Shown: positions 37,051-48,324 of the stretch, piece by piece
How the letters are laid out: each line of letters begins with the position of its first letter
Numbering within the stretch: the stretch's first letter is position 1
Source of the DNA: Acanthacorydalis orientalis
Taxonomy: Eukaryota; Arthropoda; Insecta; Megaloptera; Corydalidae
Assembly: GCA_034766995.1 (NCBI GenBank)
Contig: CM068322.1
Coordinates: forward strand, 11,946,810 to 12,010,809
Reading direction: 5' to 3'
DNA: 64,000 nt
Position numbers and translations under genes: made by a program
The notes under the pieces: model-generated
The model's input: the letters and a program-made list of their open reading frames with translations, nothing else
Told to the model about the DNA's origin: nothing
Database searches by the model: none

Positions 37051-38051
37051 AATGATTCAACAACGCTTCGACAAGACGTCGTTTTATGTCCTTCGATTCA
37101 AGTAAATAATCTATGTATACATAAAAAAATCTGGAACATCGTTGTGAGTCGTTCCAATTGTCTTCCGTATTCTTATTTTTCGACCTGTTAGTATTTATAT
37201 TTCTATTCGATGTAGTCATTTTTTTTAAGTTGAGTGAGTACATCTGCTTTACTTAAAATGTCAATCAGTACATTGAGAACATCTTCATGAACCACACTTT
37301 ACAATATACATATGTATATAACGTATACATACTTATATATAAGACATACAAACATACAAACTTCATTTAAAGTGATTTTAATTTCAATTAATCATTGATT
37401 TTGATATTTTTTTTGATAATTGAAAGTATTATTTAACTTTAAATCTAATTACTTATTAATTAATAAACGTAGATCAAATTTGATCCATACATCTTTAAAT
37501 AGGAGTTTTTTAGTCATCAATCTAATTCCATTGATTGTCAATTACTAATTTCTTAAATTAACGTACATAGAAACTGGAAAATCCAAATGAATGAGTAATA
37601 AAATTGCTTATTTTAATAAGAAAGTATGAATTTGATGATATATTTTTGGGAAATTGATCATTAGTTCATCTTTTCTTATGAAATTATTAGCTGGATGTAT
37701 ACAATTTTTTTTATAAATAAACATTTTCTAATATATATAGCGTTTTAAACGGAATTTAGTAACTGTGCACATCAAGAGAAATCATTTTAAATTTAGAAAA
37801 GTATTTAAATTATGATGGAGTTTATAGACTATAGTGTTTTTAACAATATTGAGAATACTTCTATATTTATTATCCAAGAATATTTTTAAAGTTATTATTC
37901 AATGATAGAATCTATATATAAAGAATAGTGTTTTCTGTAGAAAGAAGACTTAATAAGGCTTAAACTGCTCAACCAGGTTCGATTGTTATGTGTTAATACA
38001 ACAATTTATATTTGCAGAACAATTATAACAATTTATATTTTTAGATAAGTA
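37049..38051. other. AT-rich non-coding stretch
   Basis: Nothing recognised. Confidence 0.5.
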
Positions 38052-39279
38052 CGAGGGTCGTTTGATAAGTATGGTAAAAAACAAAGTTAAACACCATTTT
38101 TTTTTTGAGAAAATCGATTTATTTCTCAACATAGTCTCCATTGAGGACTACACTTGGTCCAGCGAGTCTGCAAAATATGCATTGATAGCAGAGATGACAT
38201 CCTCATTTGATGAGAATTTCTTCCCACCGAGCTAAATCTTCAAGTTTGGGAAGTGGAAGAAGTCACAAGGGTCAAGTTCAGAGAATCCAGTGGTCGAAGA
38301 ATCAATTCGAAGCCTAATTCGTGCAATTTTTTCATTGCGTCGGTCGATTTGTGAGACGACGCGTTATCCTGACGAAAGAGCAATTTTTTGTGTACCAATC
38401 TCGGCCGTTTTTGTTTCAGCTCTTCTTTCAAACGGTTTTAATAATGTCGCATAATAGGCTCCTGTTATCGTCTCTCCCTTCATTAAGTAGTCAATCGGGA
38501 TAATTCCTTGGGAATTACAAAAAAACAGTAGCCATCACCAACAAAACGGTTTTCACCTTCTTCGGCACACTTTCACCAGTCATTGTCCACTGCTTTTGAG
38601 TGCTACTTCGACTCAGGTGTGTAGTGATGGATTCATGTTTCATCTACAGTGACGAATCGATGTAAAAAGGCATGCGGATTTTGATTGAACATCCCCAAAC
38701 ACTGGGTTGAAATGTCCTTTCGTGTACGTTTTTGGTCGACAGTCAACAATCGTGGCATCTATAGCGCACACAGCTTTTTCATGTGCAATTTTTCGTGCCG
38801 GCTATTACGCACTCGTTCAGTTAAGATGCCTACAATCTCAGCAATCTTGCGAATTTTCACTTGTCGGTCTTTCATAACGATACCATGTATTTTTTCACGG
38901 ATATTCGTCGTGGTGACCTCAACTAGGCGTACAGAACACGCTTCATCTTCAGTGGATGTTTGGCCACATTTAAACTCATTGATCGAGAATTAAAGTCTTC
39001 AACGCTGGTTCTGAGTCCCCATAAATATTATTCAAATCATTAATCAAGGCGGTCGTCCACTTTTTCAAATAAAAACGTTTTTTCACCCGTATTTTTCCAT
39101 TTTTGCGGTAATTTATACAATGCTCGCTTCAAACATCTGTAGAACGTGAACAACGCGTCGTTTCTGGTTGAAATTTCGCCTATAATAGTTTGAAAAGTGA
39201 CACTTGATAGCCGTAATGTTACCAAATGAATAGAGGAGCAGTTTCATAGAAATTTACCAAAATTATCAAATGACCCCGG
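38052..39279 (-). mobile_element. Near full-length irritans-like mariner
   Basis: This 1228-bp element is the most complete transposon in the window. Its ends are inverted repeats (left CGAGGGTCGTTTGATAAG, then TATGGTAAA; right, read inward, CCGGGGTCATTTGATAATTT, then TGGTAAA), with TA at 38050-38051 and 39280-39281. Both leader and coding region are present at the normal mariner size. Shorter relatives lie at 2241, 2632 and 56269. Confidence 0.92.
38119..39100 (-). pseudogene. Mariner transposase, full span but broken
   Basis: From an ATG at about 39100 to a GDYVEK-type ending at 38119 the span is about 327 codons, close to the family's usual 330-350. In order: a decayed first helix-turn-helix (NNIYGDSEPALKTL), FKCGQTSTEDEA, the second module (NIREKIHGIVMKDRQVKIRK, IAEIVGI, HEKLHMKK), then the three catalytic blocks. 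TVDET-stop-IHHYTPES lies near 38629-38647 (D present, following W now a stop), LLFRQDNASSHKS near 38364-38390 (D present) and a degraded SELDPCDFFHFPNLK near 38260-38290. LGGKKFSSNEDVISAINAYF follows. Frameshifts and stops occur throughout, so it is inactive although all three acidic residues are still visible. Confidence 0.88.
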
Positions 39280-39806
39280 TATTTTAAAATATTGTACAAT
39301 TACAATTATGTTATTTATATTATAAATATTATGTAAACAATCAACTGTTCATAATATAATAATCTAAAAATTAGAATTTAAAAAAAATATAAAATAACAT
39401 CACTTCAAAATATATTAAAAAGCCTATTCTTAGAATTATTCGAGAAGTAACTCTCGGAATTGCTGAAATGTTGTACCAACAAAAATATAGAAGTCGTACT
39501 AGATATGACCCTGTGATACTGACAATCATACATTTTGATAAATTTATAAAAAAATGGAAGCTTTCTTAGTCAATTTTTCGGATCAAGATGCACCTTTAGT
39601 CAATATCCAGTTAATAATTATTTAATCAATATAGTGTTTTTATCTTATGTGCCTATTTTCATTGTTATATATGAATCATGCAGATCAAGTTCGATTTTGG
39701 TTCTTAAACGACTGGTTTCGACTTGCTTACGTTTCGTATCTTCAAATAGATATTTAATTTCATATTAAGATATATCTGAAGATGGCGATAGTCAACATCA
39801 ATTGTA

Positions 39807-39837
39807 TATAAAAGGAACTCCTGAGTGACGTTCAGTT
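39807..39837 (+). promoter_or_regulatory. Possible core promoter (TATA plus initiator)
   Basis: A TATAAAAG box at 39807-39814 is followed by TCAGTT at 39832-39837. The latter matches the arthropod initiator TCAKTY, with the presumed start A at 39834, 27 bases after the first T of the box. That spacing is close to the usual 30. No downstream element or coding sequence follows. Just upstream (about 39700-39795) are GACTGGTTTCGACTTGC and CTGAAGATGGCGATAGTC, of the kind seen at ends of some retroelements, so this could be a transposon promoter or chance. Confidence 0.3.
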
Positions 39838-40543
39838 TTCAGAATAATCTTATATAAAAATTATTTCAAAACACACACATGGAAAGAAATTTATAATTAA
39901 TGTAAATACATTTCAAACTATTTTCTTTGCTCAGATTTAGAGTTAGTGATGTGTTTTTAGAAAATAATTCTTTTTAATGATAGGCGATATATTACGTAAT
40001 TAAAAATATACATGGTTTTACTAACAGAAAGCTGTAAACTCAAGTTATCTAAAGTCTATCTAAAGATGGTGCATGTGCTGAAACTAATAATGGGAAACGG
40101 AAACTCAAGATCTCTAACTAGACAAATTTCATCAGAGCAACATCTTTTTTAAATAGTTTTATATGGTGATTTTATATTTTAAATAATAATAATAATGCTT
40201 AAAAATATCTTGTTTAAATGAAAAAAACAGTAATTCGTTTAAAACACTCAGACTAATTGCAAGTTTTATAGAACTTTTTTCAATATGCTTATTTTAGTTT
40301 ATAAAAAGTCAGATTAAAAAATGCTTGTTCATGAACTTTATGATAACTATATAAGGTGAATTGAAGGAGTATTAAAATGACAATATAATATAAATTGCTA
40401 TTTTCAAATGTATTATAAAAAATGAATTACATAGAAAAACGATTTACTATAAAAACACTTTTTTAAAACATCAGTTTATAATTAAAAGTTTCAGTAGAAA
40501 GTTTTAATTTAAAATTTTAATATTTTTGGAACATATCTGTTAA

Positions 40544-40594
<51 letters not shown>

Positions 40595-40961
40595 GTATGT
40601 TTTTGAAACTTTAGTAGAAATATTTATTAAATAATTAAAAAGAAATAATTAGATAAAAAGTAGATTATTATTATAATCACACAAAAATAACAATAACAAA
40701 ATGATTCCTTACTGATATGAAACAAAAAAATTTGAAAATACTATCTTTCAAATTGAAATACTATTTATTCATTATAGAAAATATTGTAATATTTGTATTC
40801 TTATCTCATTGAATTTATGAAGTAACAAATTGTAAATGAAACAATCTATTTTAAATATGATCTAAACGTTAAAATATGTGATAGAAGGTTAACTAGGTGG
40901 GAATATACAATATTAAAAAGATAATTTATATGTGAGGTGTTTTATTTCTGTCTCTCTCTCT

Positions 40962-41000
<39 letters not shown>

Positions 41001-42544
41001 GTAGGAAATAAAAGGAGTATTGATGTATTTTAAAGACGATTAAATTAATAATAAATACAAACAATAATAACGTACAATCTTAAAAATTAAAAGTTTGCTC
41101 TAATAGCATAAACTGTCATTAAATATTTAGAAACCTGAAAAACGATGATTTCTCACAGATTATTACAAAAAAAAATTTACCAGAACTTCATAAATTTAGA
41201 TGAATAGAAATGTGAGATCTTTGACCTTCCTATTATATTAAAAATGATTATTTCAAGAGCTTTACGAGTTTCTGTCTCGACAGCGTTTATGTAATAATAT
41301 AAAAGATTGTTTTATTTTGAAATAAACTTTATTAGATTATACAAAAGCGCTTTTCACGTCAGCATTCATTAAATTAGTTACTGAATCTTTCCATTAACAG
41401 AAATGGTAAGAAACTTGTTTTTTAAAATATTAGAAATTATTTTGTTTGCTAACAAAACTTTGTTTATAATAAAAAGTCAACTGTAATTAAAGGTATGTCG
41501 GTTTCGAATGTAATTTAATAGAATTTACTGTCAGAATAATTGGTTAGGAAGTTAAAATAATACTCGAAATGTCAATTATCTTACAATATATAAATAAAAA
41601 TTAGAATTTCATGAAATAATATTTAAAAATCACGTACACACACACACACACACACACGCATATATACATGTATATAAATATATATATGAAAAATATAGCA
41701 TTAATATAACATGAAATAATTTATTTATTTTAAGGAATAATCTTTCATTATCTCGAATATGATTTTCTTTTTTCATAGGTTTTTGAGTGTTTTTATTGGT
41801 TTATAAATTATTGATCAATGAAATAGGAACAGCAGAAACAATTAACAGTAAAAATTGATATTGAAGTATACATTAAACTTTAATAATGTAAAATTTATTA
41901 AACCAAATTGTTTTCTCCGATAACAGCCGAGATATTAATAGTTATTCCATCATTCTCTTTTATATTTGACATATTTAATTTTTCGATGTATAAAATGAAA
42001 TATTTTTTTTCCGAATTCGCAGAAAAGGATAATATTTCATTGGTTGAATTTTATTACATAATAAATTTTATCTATAGATGATAAATCCTGACATCTCACA
42101 CACTACGTTAAATAATATGGATTGTTTTTCTTCAGGTATTTTAAAGAAGTGAGAAACACATGTGCTCTACTATTATCTTAATGAAACATGACATCTAGAA
42201 TTGTTTGTAAGAATAAGAATGCTATTGACTCGATTTCACATCTCTTATATAATGAACAATAGTAATATTGCTATGAAAGTTTAATTATTGCTACGAAAGT
42301 CTCTTGCTGTGGCAAATGACATAAATGAAACTAAACTGTGTCGCACATAAATTAAAATATTTCTTTCATTACAGTTTGTTCTATTATAATATATTTTTGA
42401 TAGGTACTTACGTTTGTGTTTGACAGAAATTCTATTTTCATTTTCATGCTGATAAAATTGAAATGTATTGAAATGATTATTTACCAGAAATAACAAATAC
42501 TTTTTTGGATATAAATTCATAAATTTTGAAAGAAAGAGTGTAGT
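39838..42544. other. AT-rich non-coding stretch with small arrays
   Basis: TA array at 40548-40591, CT/TA array at 40950-40997 and CA/TA array at 41636-41687. No gene or element is recognised. Confidence 0.5.
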
Positions 42545-42760
42545 GAGAGCAGTGATTAAAGGGGTAGTACGATTACAGCAACGTGCTATTGTTGAATTTC
42601 ATATAATTGAAAACGTATCACCCACAGACATTAATTGGTGACCAAAAAATATTTTGTACCTAAACTTAGTTTTATTTGACTTTCAGTTATTTTAGTCGCT
42701 GAAACGTAATCTCAAGGTTAGGTAATTTGACTTTAACGACTTGCCTGCTGCGAAAACTGA
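42545..42760 (+). pseudogene. Mariner-like transposase N-terminal relic
   Basis: Plus-strand translation begins VVRLQQRAIVEFHIIENVSP and continues TDINW, a stop, then PKNIL. In mariner transposases the corresponding text is a QRAVIEFL...GVSPTDIHRRLK helix-turn-helix. After a gap, SLKRNLKVR, a stop and FDFNDLPAA match the following RRW...LNDxPRSGRP linker. It is too decayed to form an open frame, and no terminal repeat or catalytic domain was found near it. The relic at 33715-34040 could be the C-terminus of the same subfamily. Confidence 0.5.
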
Positions 42761-43065
42761 CTAAAGGAACAAACATAAGATTTCTTCATTGAAGGAATTA
42801 AGAAGCATGTTATAACTTCTTTCCTATTTATAAAGTGCATATATTCGTTGAATTCGAATTTTGGATATACTTGTCTAATATCGTATTTCAATAAATCATC
42901 AATGTAGAAATGAATTTGCAATCATTTAAAGTAAGATACGATTTTTCATGAAGATATTATAAGAAGTTATTGTAAGGTATATTTACTTAGACTATATTAT
43001 TTTTATTGCATCATCTTAGAAATAATCTAGAAATTATTTTTTTAATTATTATCTTGTTTATACAT

Positions 43066-43077
43066 ATACATACATAC

Positions 43078-43139
<62 letters not shown>

Positions 43140-43141
43140 CT
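43066..43141. repeat. Compound TACA/TA/TG array
   Basis: TACA units, TA units, then TG units. Confidence 0.95.
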
Positions 43142-43424
43142 GCGTGTGTACACATTGATTCCAAAAATATAGTGACAATATAAAAATTGAAATAAAAGAC
43201 ATACTAATAAATTTAATGTTTGTTTTTACTGAAGATTAATTTACATGTTAAAAAATATACTGTCGTTCATAAAAAACTTTATTTCATATTTCAAAGTAAT
43301 AAAATCTCCAAATGGAAATATATATATATATTTATATATTATGTGTACAAATTAATTCAGTCCTTTTTTTATTGAAAATGAATGTTTACGGAAAAATGGA
43401 ATAAATTTCAATCCTCAAAATATT

Positions 43425-43697
43425 TCACATTTTTTTATATAATTTTACATCATCTGTCGGATAACTGACGAATCCCCGTCGAAAAAAATATGGCGACTTT
43501 GTATCGGTGAATTCGTAATGCATTTTCGGACCTCTTCCAATGTTTTGGTATTTTTTGCACATTTTATGCATCGCAACATGTTCTCCTAAATCTAAGAAAA
43601 TCATTCCCGAGGCTTCGGCAGAGTTATTTTTGAAATATAATTGAAATGTGAAAAGTATGTTATACTTATAATTCTTTTCGGACGCCGTCGTTTTCAC
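43425..43697 (-). CDS. Unrecognised open frame, possible exon or gene fragment
   Basis: The 90-codon minus-strand frame opens with GTG and has no ATG before codon 32, so it may be an internal or terminal exon or a chance frame. It runs from just after an in-frame TAA to a TGA. Third codon positions are clearly richer in G and C than the flanks, and the composition is balanced (for example MIFLDLGEHVAMHKMCKKY, then YEFTDTKSPYFFRRGFVSYP), unlike the lysine/isoleucine/asparagine frames elsewhere. The upstream sequence offers an AG (AATAG) but no strong pyrimidine tract. No domain is recognised. TA arrays lie on both sides. Confidence 0.25.
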   Translation of the reverse strand: MKTTASEKNYKYNILFTFQLYFKNNSAEASGMIFLDLGEHVAMHKMCKKYQNIGRGPKMHYEFTDTKSPYFFRRGFVSYPTDDVKLYKKM

Positions 43698-43731
43698 AGC
43701 TATTTCATGAGGTTATGTCAACTGCTTAGTT

Positions 43732-43736
<5 letters not shown>

Positions 43737-43788
<52 letters not shown>
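43737..43788. repeat. (TA)n microsatellite
   Basis: A nearly pure TA run. Confidence 0.96.
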
Positions 43789-43791
<3 letters not shown>

Positions 43792-43907
43792 ACTTTTAAA
43801 TGTTAAGGTTAGCACTTAAAAATCCTAAAATGACGAAAAAATATTTTAATTTAAAACAGACTAATGACTGATTCAATTTAAAGGCACCAAATTAATTTTT
43901 ACACCAT

Positions 43908-43913
<6 letters not shown>

Positions 43914-43974
<61 letters not shown>
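43914..43974. repeat. (TA)n microsatellite
   Basis: A short TACA lead-in, then a pure TA run of about 27 units. Confidence 0.96.
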
Positions 43975-43978
<4 letters not shown>

Positions 43979-44814
43979 CTTACGTATGTAAAGCTTTTAT
44001 AAAAATAATTTATACAAAATAAATATAAATATTTTCTAAATACGTTAACATTCAAGCATCTTGAATTATGAATTTTAGATACTTTGTAAAGATGTTAGTT
44101 TATAATGGATGTTAATTATTGACGTGGAGAGCTGTTTGTTTTCAAATGTGTAATTTATTATTGTATCCATTGATTTCATAACAAATAGTTACAGTCCAAC
44201 TCTCGAGAATATTATTTTATTCCAAGATTAAAGAGGAAATTATCATAATATTGTTTTTCATAATGAGTGTTTCCATTTTGTAAGCAAAACTGTGATGACA
44301 ATGATGATTCACCACTTCTTTAATACTCGCATATGGTTTATTTAGTGTGTGTGCTTTTCTAACTTTATATTCATAATTAAATTATGTAGTAATTTGCAAC
44401 TATTTGTAGAGTACTGAGTTCGATTTATATAGTTTTTATTTATGAAACTTATCAGGTTTTGTGCAAAATACGTAAAATATTAATTTGTTATAAAAAAAGG
44501 ATTTTATATATAATATTATTTGATTTAAGCTAATAGTAATGGAAAAAATTGCTGTTTCGATTATAATAAATTGATAGATAAATTCCAATCTAAAAGTTAA
44601 ATATCGTTCACGATATCACATCTTTCGTGTGTTTGTACGTTATATAAATTATTATTTTTTAAAAAATATTTTAGTTTACAACTTCACTTTTGTAACCATG
44701 TTCTTAAACTGATATATGAAACTTTGTATGTTAAAATGTTATAATTCAATTTTATCGTTTTTTTTTTCGAAATTAAAAATTATTTTTTTTATAAACTCGG
44801 GGGCTCCGCCCCTT

Positions 44815-45145
44815 GCTCACTGCGCACGTCTACCCCGGGGAGGGTGTTTTCTCCCGTTCGCTAATGCTCGCTCTCCTCTAACAAATAACAGAAATTAATA
44901 AATTATACTCACAAATAATCTGCGTACAATGTAAGTCGTAAAATTTTTATTAGAAAAATTTATAAAAATTAACATAAAATGCAATGTTAAAATGTGTAAA
45001 AAAATTTTCTCTAAAACTTCAGTGAATAAAATATTTTGAATAAATTTTTTTACTAGTTTTACACTGAAATAATATACCTTTTTGTTGTACGCTGTTAGAG
45101 AGTTACATACATGTGACTGATGTGAACCAATCAGAACAGATACCA
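44815..45145 (-). repeat. Dispersed repeat R1, copy 2
   Basis: The reverse complement aligns with 28827-29075 (landmarks TTTATTCAAAATATTTTATT, TTAATTTCTGTTATTTGTTA, GAGCGAGCATTAG). The GC-rich end is longer here and includes a perfect short hairpin, GGGGC-GGA-GCCCC, at about 44808-44820. Just outside the aligned part, two CCAATCAGAA boxes sit about 40 bp apart (45124-45170). No transposase is present; family unknown. Confidence 0.65.
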
Positions 45146-46249
45146 TGCGATCTCCATCAACCAATCAGAATACGAATCGAATTTTCAAAAAGTGTGCACG
45201 GAACCGATTTTTAATTATTGAGAGAAACTATAAATTTGAAGTTCCGGAATACCATTGGAGCAAAAATTGGCCGTATTTTTTTCAGTGATTAAAAATTAGG
45301 AGCGCATGAGTTTATTCATTGAGAATGTAGATTATGCATTTGCAAAAATTACTTAACATATAATTTTCTAATTTGTTGGTTTTAAATACTCGATTATTTT
45401 TAAATAAATGAGTAATAATTGTTATCTTTTTCTTTTTATTAAAAAAACAATTATATAATACAGAAAATTAAAATTTATTAATAAATACAAAAATATGACC
45501 GATATTGTTACACTTGTTATTATTTAAGAAAATAGATATTTTCCCATTTAACAAACACTTTTTTTTCAATGACAGCATTTCTTAATAATCTTATGAAGTT
45601 AGTCAAGAAAAGTTTAATTTTTTAATTTTCTCATACAAAAAATATTAGTATGTTTATTCCTGGATTTGTTGTACTAAGTAGACATATTTAGAATTATTTT
45701 TTGAGTAAGTAAAATATACTTTTATATAAAATAATAATTTTTATTAACTTCCCTGATACAGCCATTCAGTTTGTTGTAACAAAATACTTATAAGATAAAA
45801 TAATAAACATTTTATTATATTAACAAATATAAGGGAAAGTTATAAATCATGTTTTACAGATATACTAGAACGTATTAAAAATACTAGTAAATATTATCAA
45901 TGTTATCTTAAATATGACAAAAATTCATCACCAAATATTTATGAAATATATTTTGATCCGTAGTAATAGAATGTAATTATATGGTAAACTTGCTTTATAT
46001 TTTTTATCATTAAAAACATGTCTATTTTTATACTTCATACATTTTATTTTCACAGCAGAATGTTTATTGTATCCCACAACTTTTTTTTGATCAGAAATGT
46101 TCAAGAACTGATTAATAATCATGTTAATTGACGTTTATTCATATTTAGAATAATGCTTGTGGCTATGATACAACAATATGTTTTTTTGTTAAAATCAAGA
46201 ATTTTTTTAAAGAGTTATTATTATTGAAGTGAACTCTGTTACTTTATTA
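45146..46249. other. AT-rich non-coding stretch
   Basis: Apart from the second CCAAT box noted with R1, nothing is recognised. Confidence 0.5.
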
Positions 46250-46798
46250 TTAGGTTGGTAGGAAAATAATTGCGAGTTTTTTGCATTTTAATCTTCCTTT
46301 TTTTTTAATGAATGTGGCATTTCATCGTGTTCATTTTAATATTATTTTAAAGTGCATTTTTCGGTCTGTATTTTGGTACAATCGACTTTGGTTTTATTAT
46401 TAATTTTACATTAAATTGGACTATTTAATTAAAGATGGAAAAGAAGCAAATAAGAGCAATTTTTTGTATAAGTTCAAAATGGGTAATAAAACAGTAGGAA
46501 CTGCTTGTAAACTAAATCATGCTTTTGATGTGGGTACTGTTAATGAACGTACGGTATAATGGTAGTTCTAAAAATTTCGTGCTGGGGATGAGAGCCTTGA
46601 AGATGAAAAAGGTTTCTAGTGTTCTTCTTCAATATATAACGATCAGCTGACGGCGTTAGTTGAATCAGAACCACGCACAACAATTTAAAAGCTTACACAG
46701 AAATTAGGCATTAATCATCCAACAGTTCTGAACAACAAATGGCAAAATGTATATGAATTTGAAGGTCATAAATCGAAATTATTTTTCTACCAACTTAA
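46250..46798 (+). mobile_element. Internally deleted cecropia-like mariner (copy C)
   Basis: The 549-bp element starts TTAGGTTGGTAGGAAAATAA, ends TTATTTTTCTACCAACTTAA and is flanked by TA on both sides. The N-terminal transposase text is readable in broken frames from an ATG at about 46435 (MEKKQIR, then VGTACKLNHAFDVGTVNERT and V, then DESLEDEKG). Stops replace key tryptophans and a glutamine. After PTVLN the sequence jumps to the shared 3' segment TGTATATGAATTTGAAGGTC. The catalytic half is missing. Confidence 0.88.
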
Positions 46799-47664
46799 TA
46801 AAAGAACAATGTTTCATTAAAGTAACGCAAGACAATACATAAATTAATATCAAATGCTAAAACCAGTATCTAAGCGCTGTGAGAATAAGAAAATCTCTAT
46901 CGAAATGTCAATAATAATCGAGAATTAATATGATTAAGCATTGAACATTTTTATCGGATGAAAATTAGTTTGTGAGTGAGTACAAATTCATTTGTGAAAG
47001 TAAGCTTAATCACAGTGATTAAATATATTCTTATATCATACATTTCATATATTAAAAAATCCTTATAAAAGAATTTTCATTTCTAATTAAAAAATTACAT
47101 TATTATAAAATGTGTTTAAAATTTCAAATGATTTATTAGTAACAAAAGTTCATGAGATGTCTTTTGTACCAACATTTCTTATATTAGTGTTTTATACAGA
47201 GTTACATGAAAAGGAAATTACTCAGTCGCAAAATCGTTATCGAAATTAAGATAAATGAAATTATTAATACAATTATTTTTTGTGATTTATATCTTTAAAA
47301 ACAAACAATAGGATAAGAGCACAGAATTTTTTAAAAAAGTAAAGATTTGATTATTGTGAAATTATGTATGCTGTGCAGTAAACAGAATTGTTAGGTTATA
47401 TTTATTTCTATTTAGTGACGGCAGCTAAACGCAGTTATTTGTAAACTGCAAGAGATTTATAGTATAGAAAATTATAATACGATAAGGGTATTTATGAAGT
47501 TAATATACACAAGAGTATAATGTACGATATTCTTACTTTTATCATATATCATAGAATAAAATGTATTTGTTTTTAGGCAATTGTATAGTTGTGTACTTCG
47601 ATTCTTGTTTCTGATTGATTATTGCGTATATGCAGCATTTCATGTAGGTAAAAAATAACAAATA
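46799..47664. other. AT-rich non-coding stretch
   Basis: Nothing recognised. Confidence 0.5.
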
Positions 47665-47880
47665 TTAACCCTTATTACTTTAAGTGTGCCTCTCAGACAG
47701 CATCGACGCCTAGTGTTCTACTTCAAGTGTGCCTGTCACGCCCTCTGATTTAAAAAGTACTACTAATTGAACGAATTTTTTACTGCTGTATTGGTAGTTT
47801 ATTGTCGTATTGGCAGTTGATTACTGTATAGCAATCGAATTGTGCTATCGGTACTTGATTAATTATTTTATTTCAATATA
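47665..47880. repeat. TTAACCC-type end with internal short tandem repeats
   Basis: The segment starts TTAACCCTTATTACTTTAAG, and the first 12 bases are identical to the right end (read inward) of the piggyBac-like element at 51302. A unit CAAGTGTGCCTGTCACGC-like occurs twice about 40 bp apart. From about 47788 four diverged units of 19 bp follow (for example TGTCGTATTGGCAGTTGAT). No matching second end was found nearby. It may be one end of another TTAA-targeting element. Confidence 0.45.
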
Positions 47881-48281
47881 AACAACATAAATAAATAATA
47901 TATAAATTATAATTATTTAAATATATAAAAAAATATATGAAAAACTAAATATATTAATATCATAATCAAAATTATATTACTTCTGAAATAAATAAATAGT
48001 TTTAAATGACTTGAATATTATTATTTACATGCCATTGTAGCATTTAAAGTACGACACTTAAAAACTCATAAGCAAGCATATTCCGAAAATAAGTTGGAGT
48101 TGCCGGTAGATAGTAACTTTAAACAGTTGGAGTGATTAGAATTAAATAGTTTGTTTATTGTACAACTTTTAATCTAGTATTATGAAATATAAATGTACAT
48201 TTTGTTATAAAAAATATCAAAATCTTTGTGTTGTGTTTATAAACATTTAATTAAAGGGTCACAAAATCCTCTTTATTTACA

Positions 48282-48324
<43 letters not shown>

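Noticed and set aside
37970..37990. AGGTTCGATTGT resembling a tRNA B box
   Set aside because: No A box, acceptor stem or cloverleaf could be drawn around it.
38321..38993. Plus-strand frames of 60 and 102 codons at 38321-38503 and 38685-38993
   Set aside because: They are antisense shadows of the mariner transposase on the minus strand.
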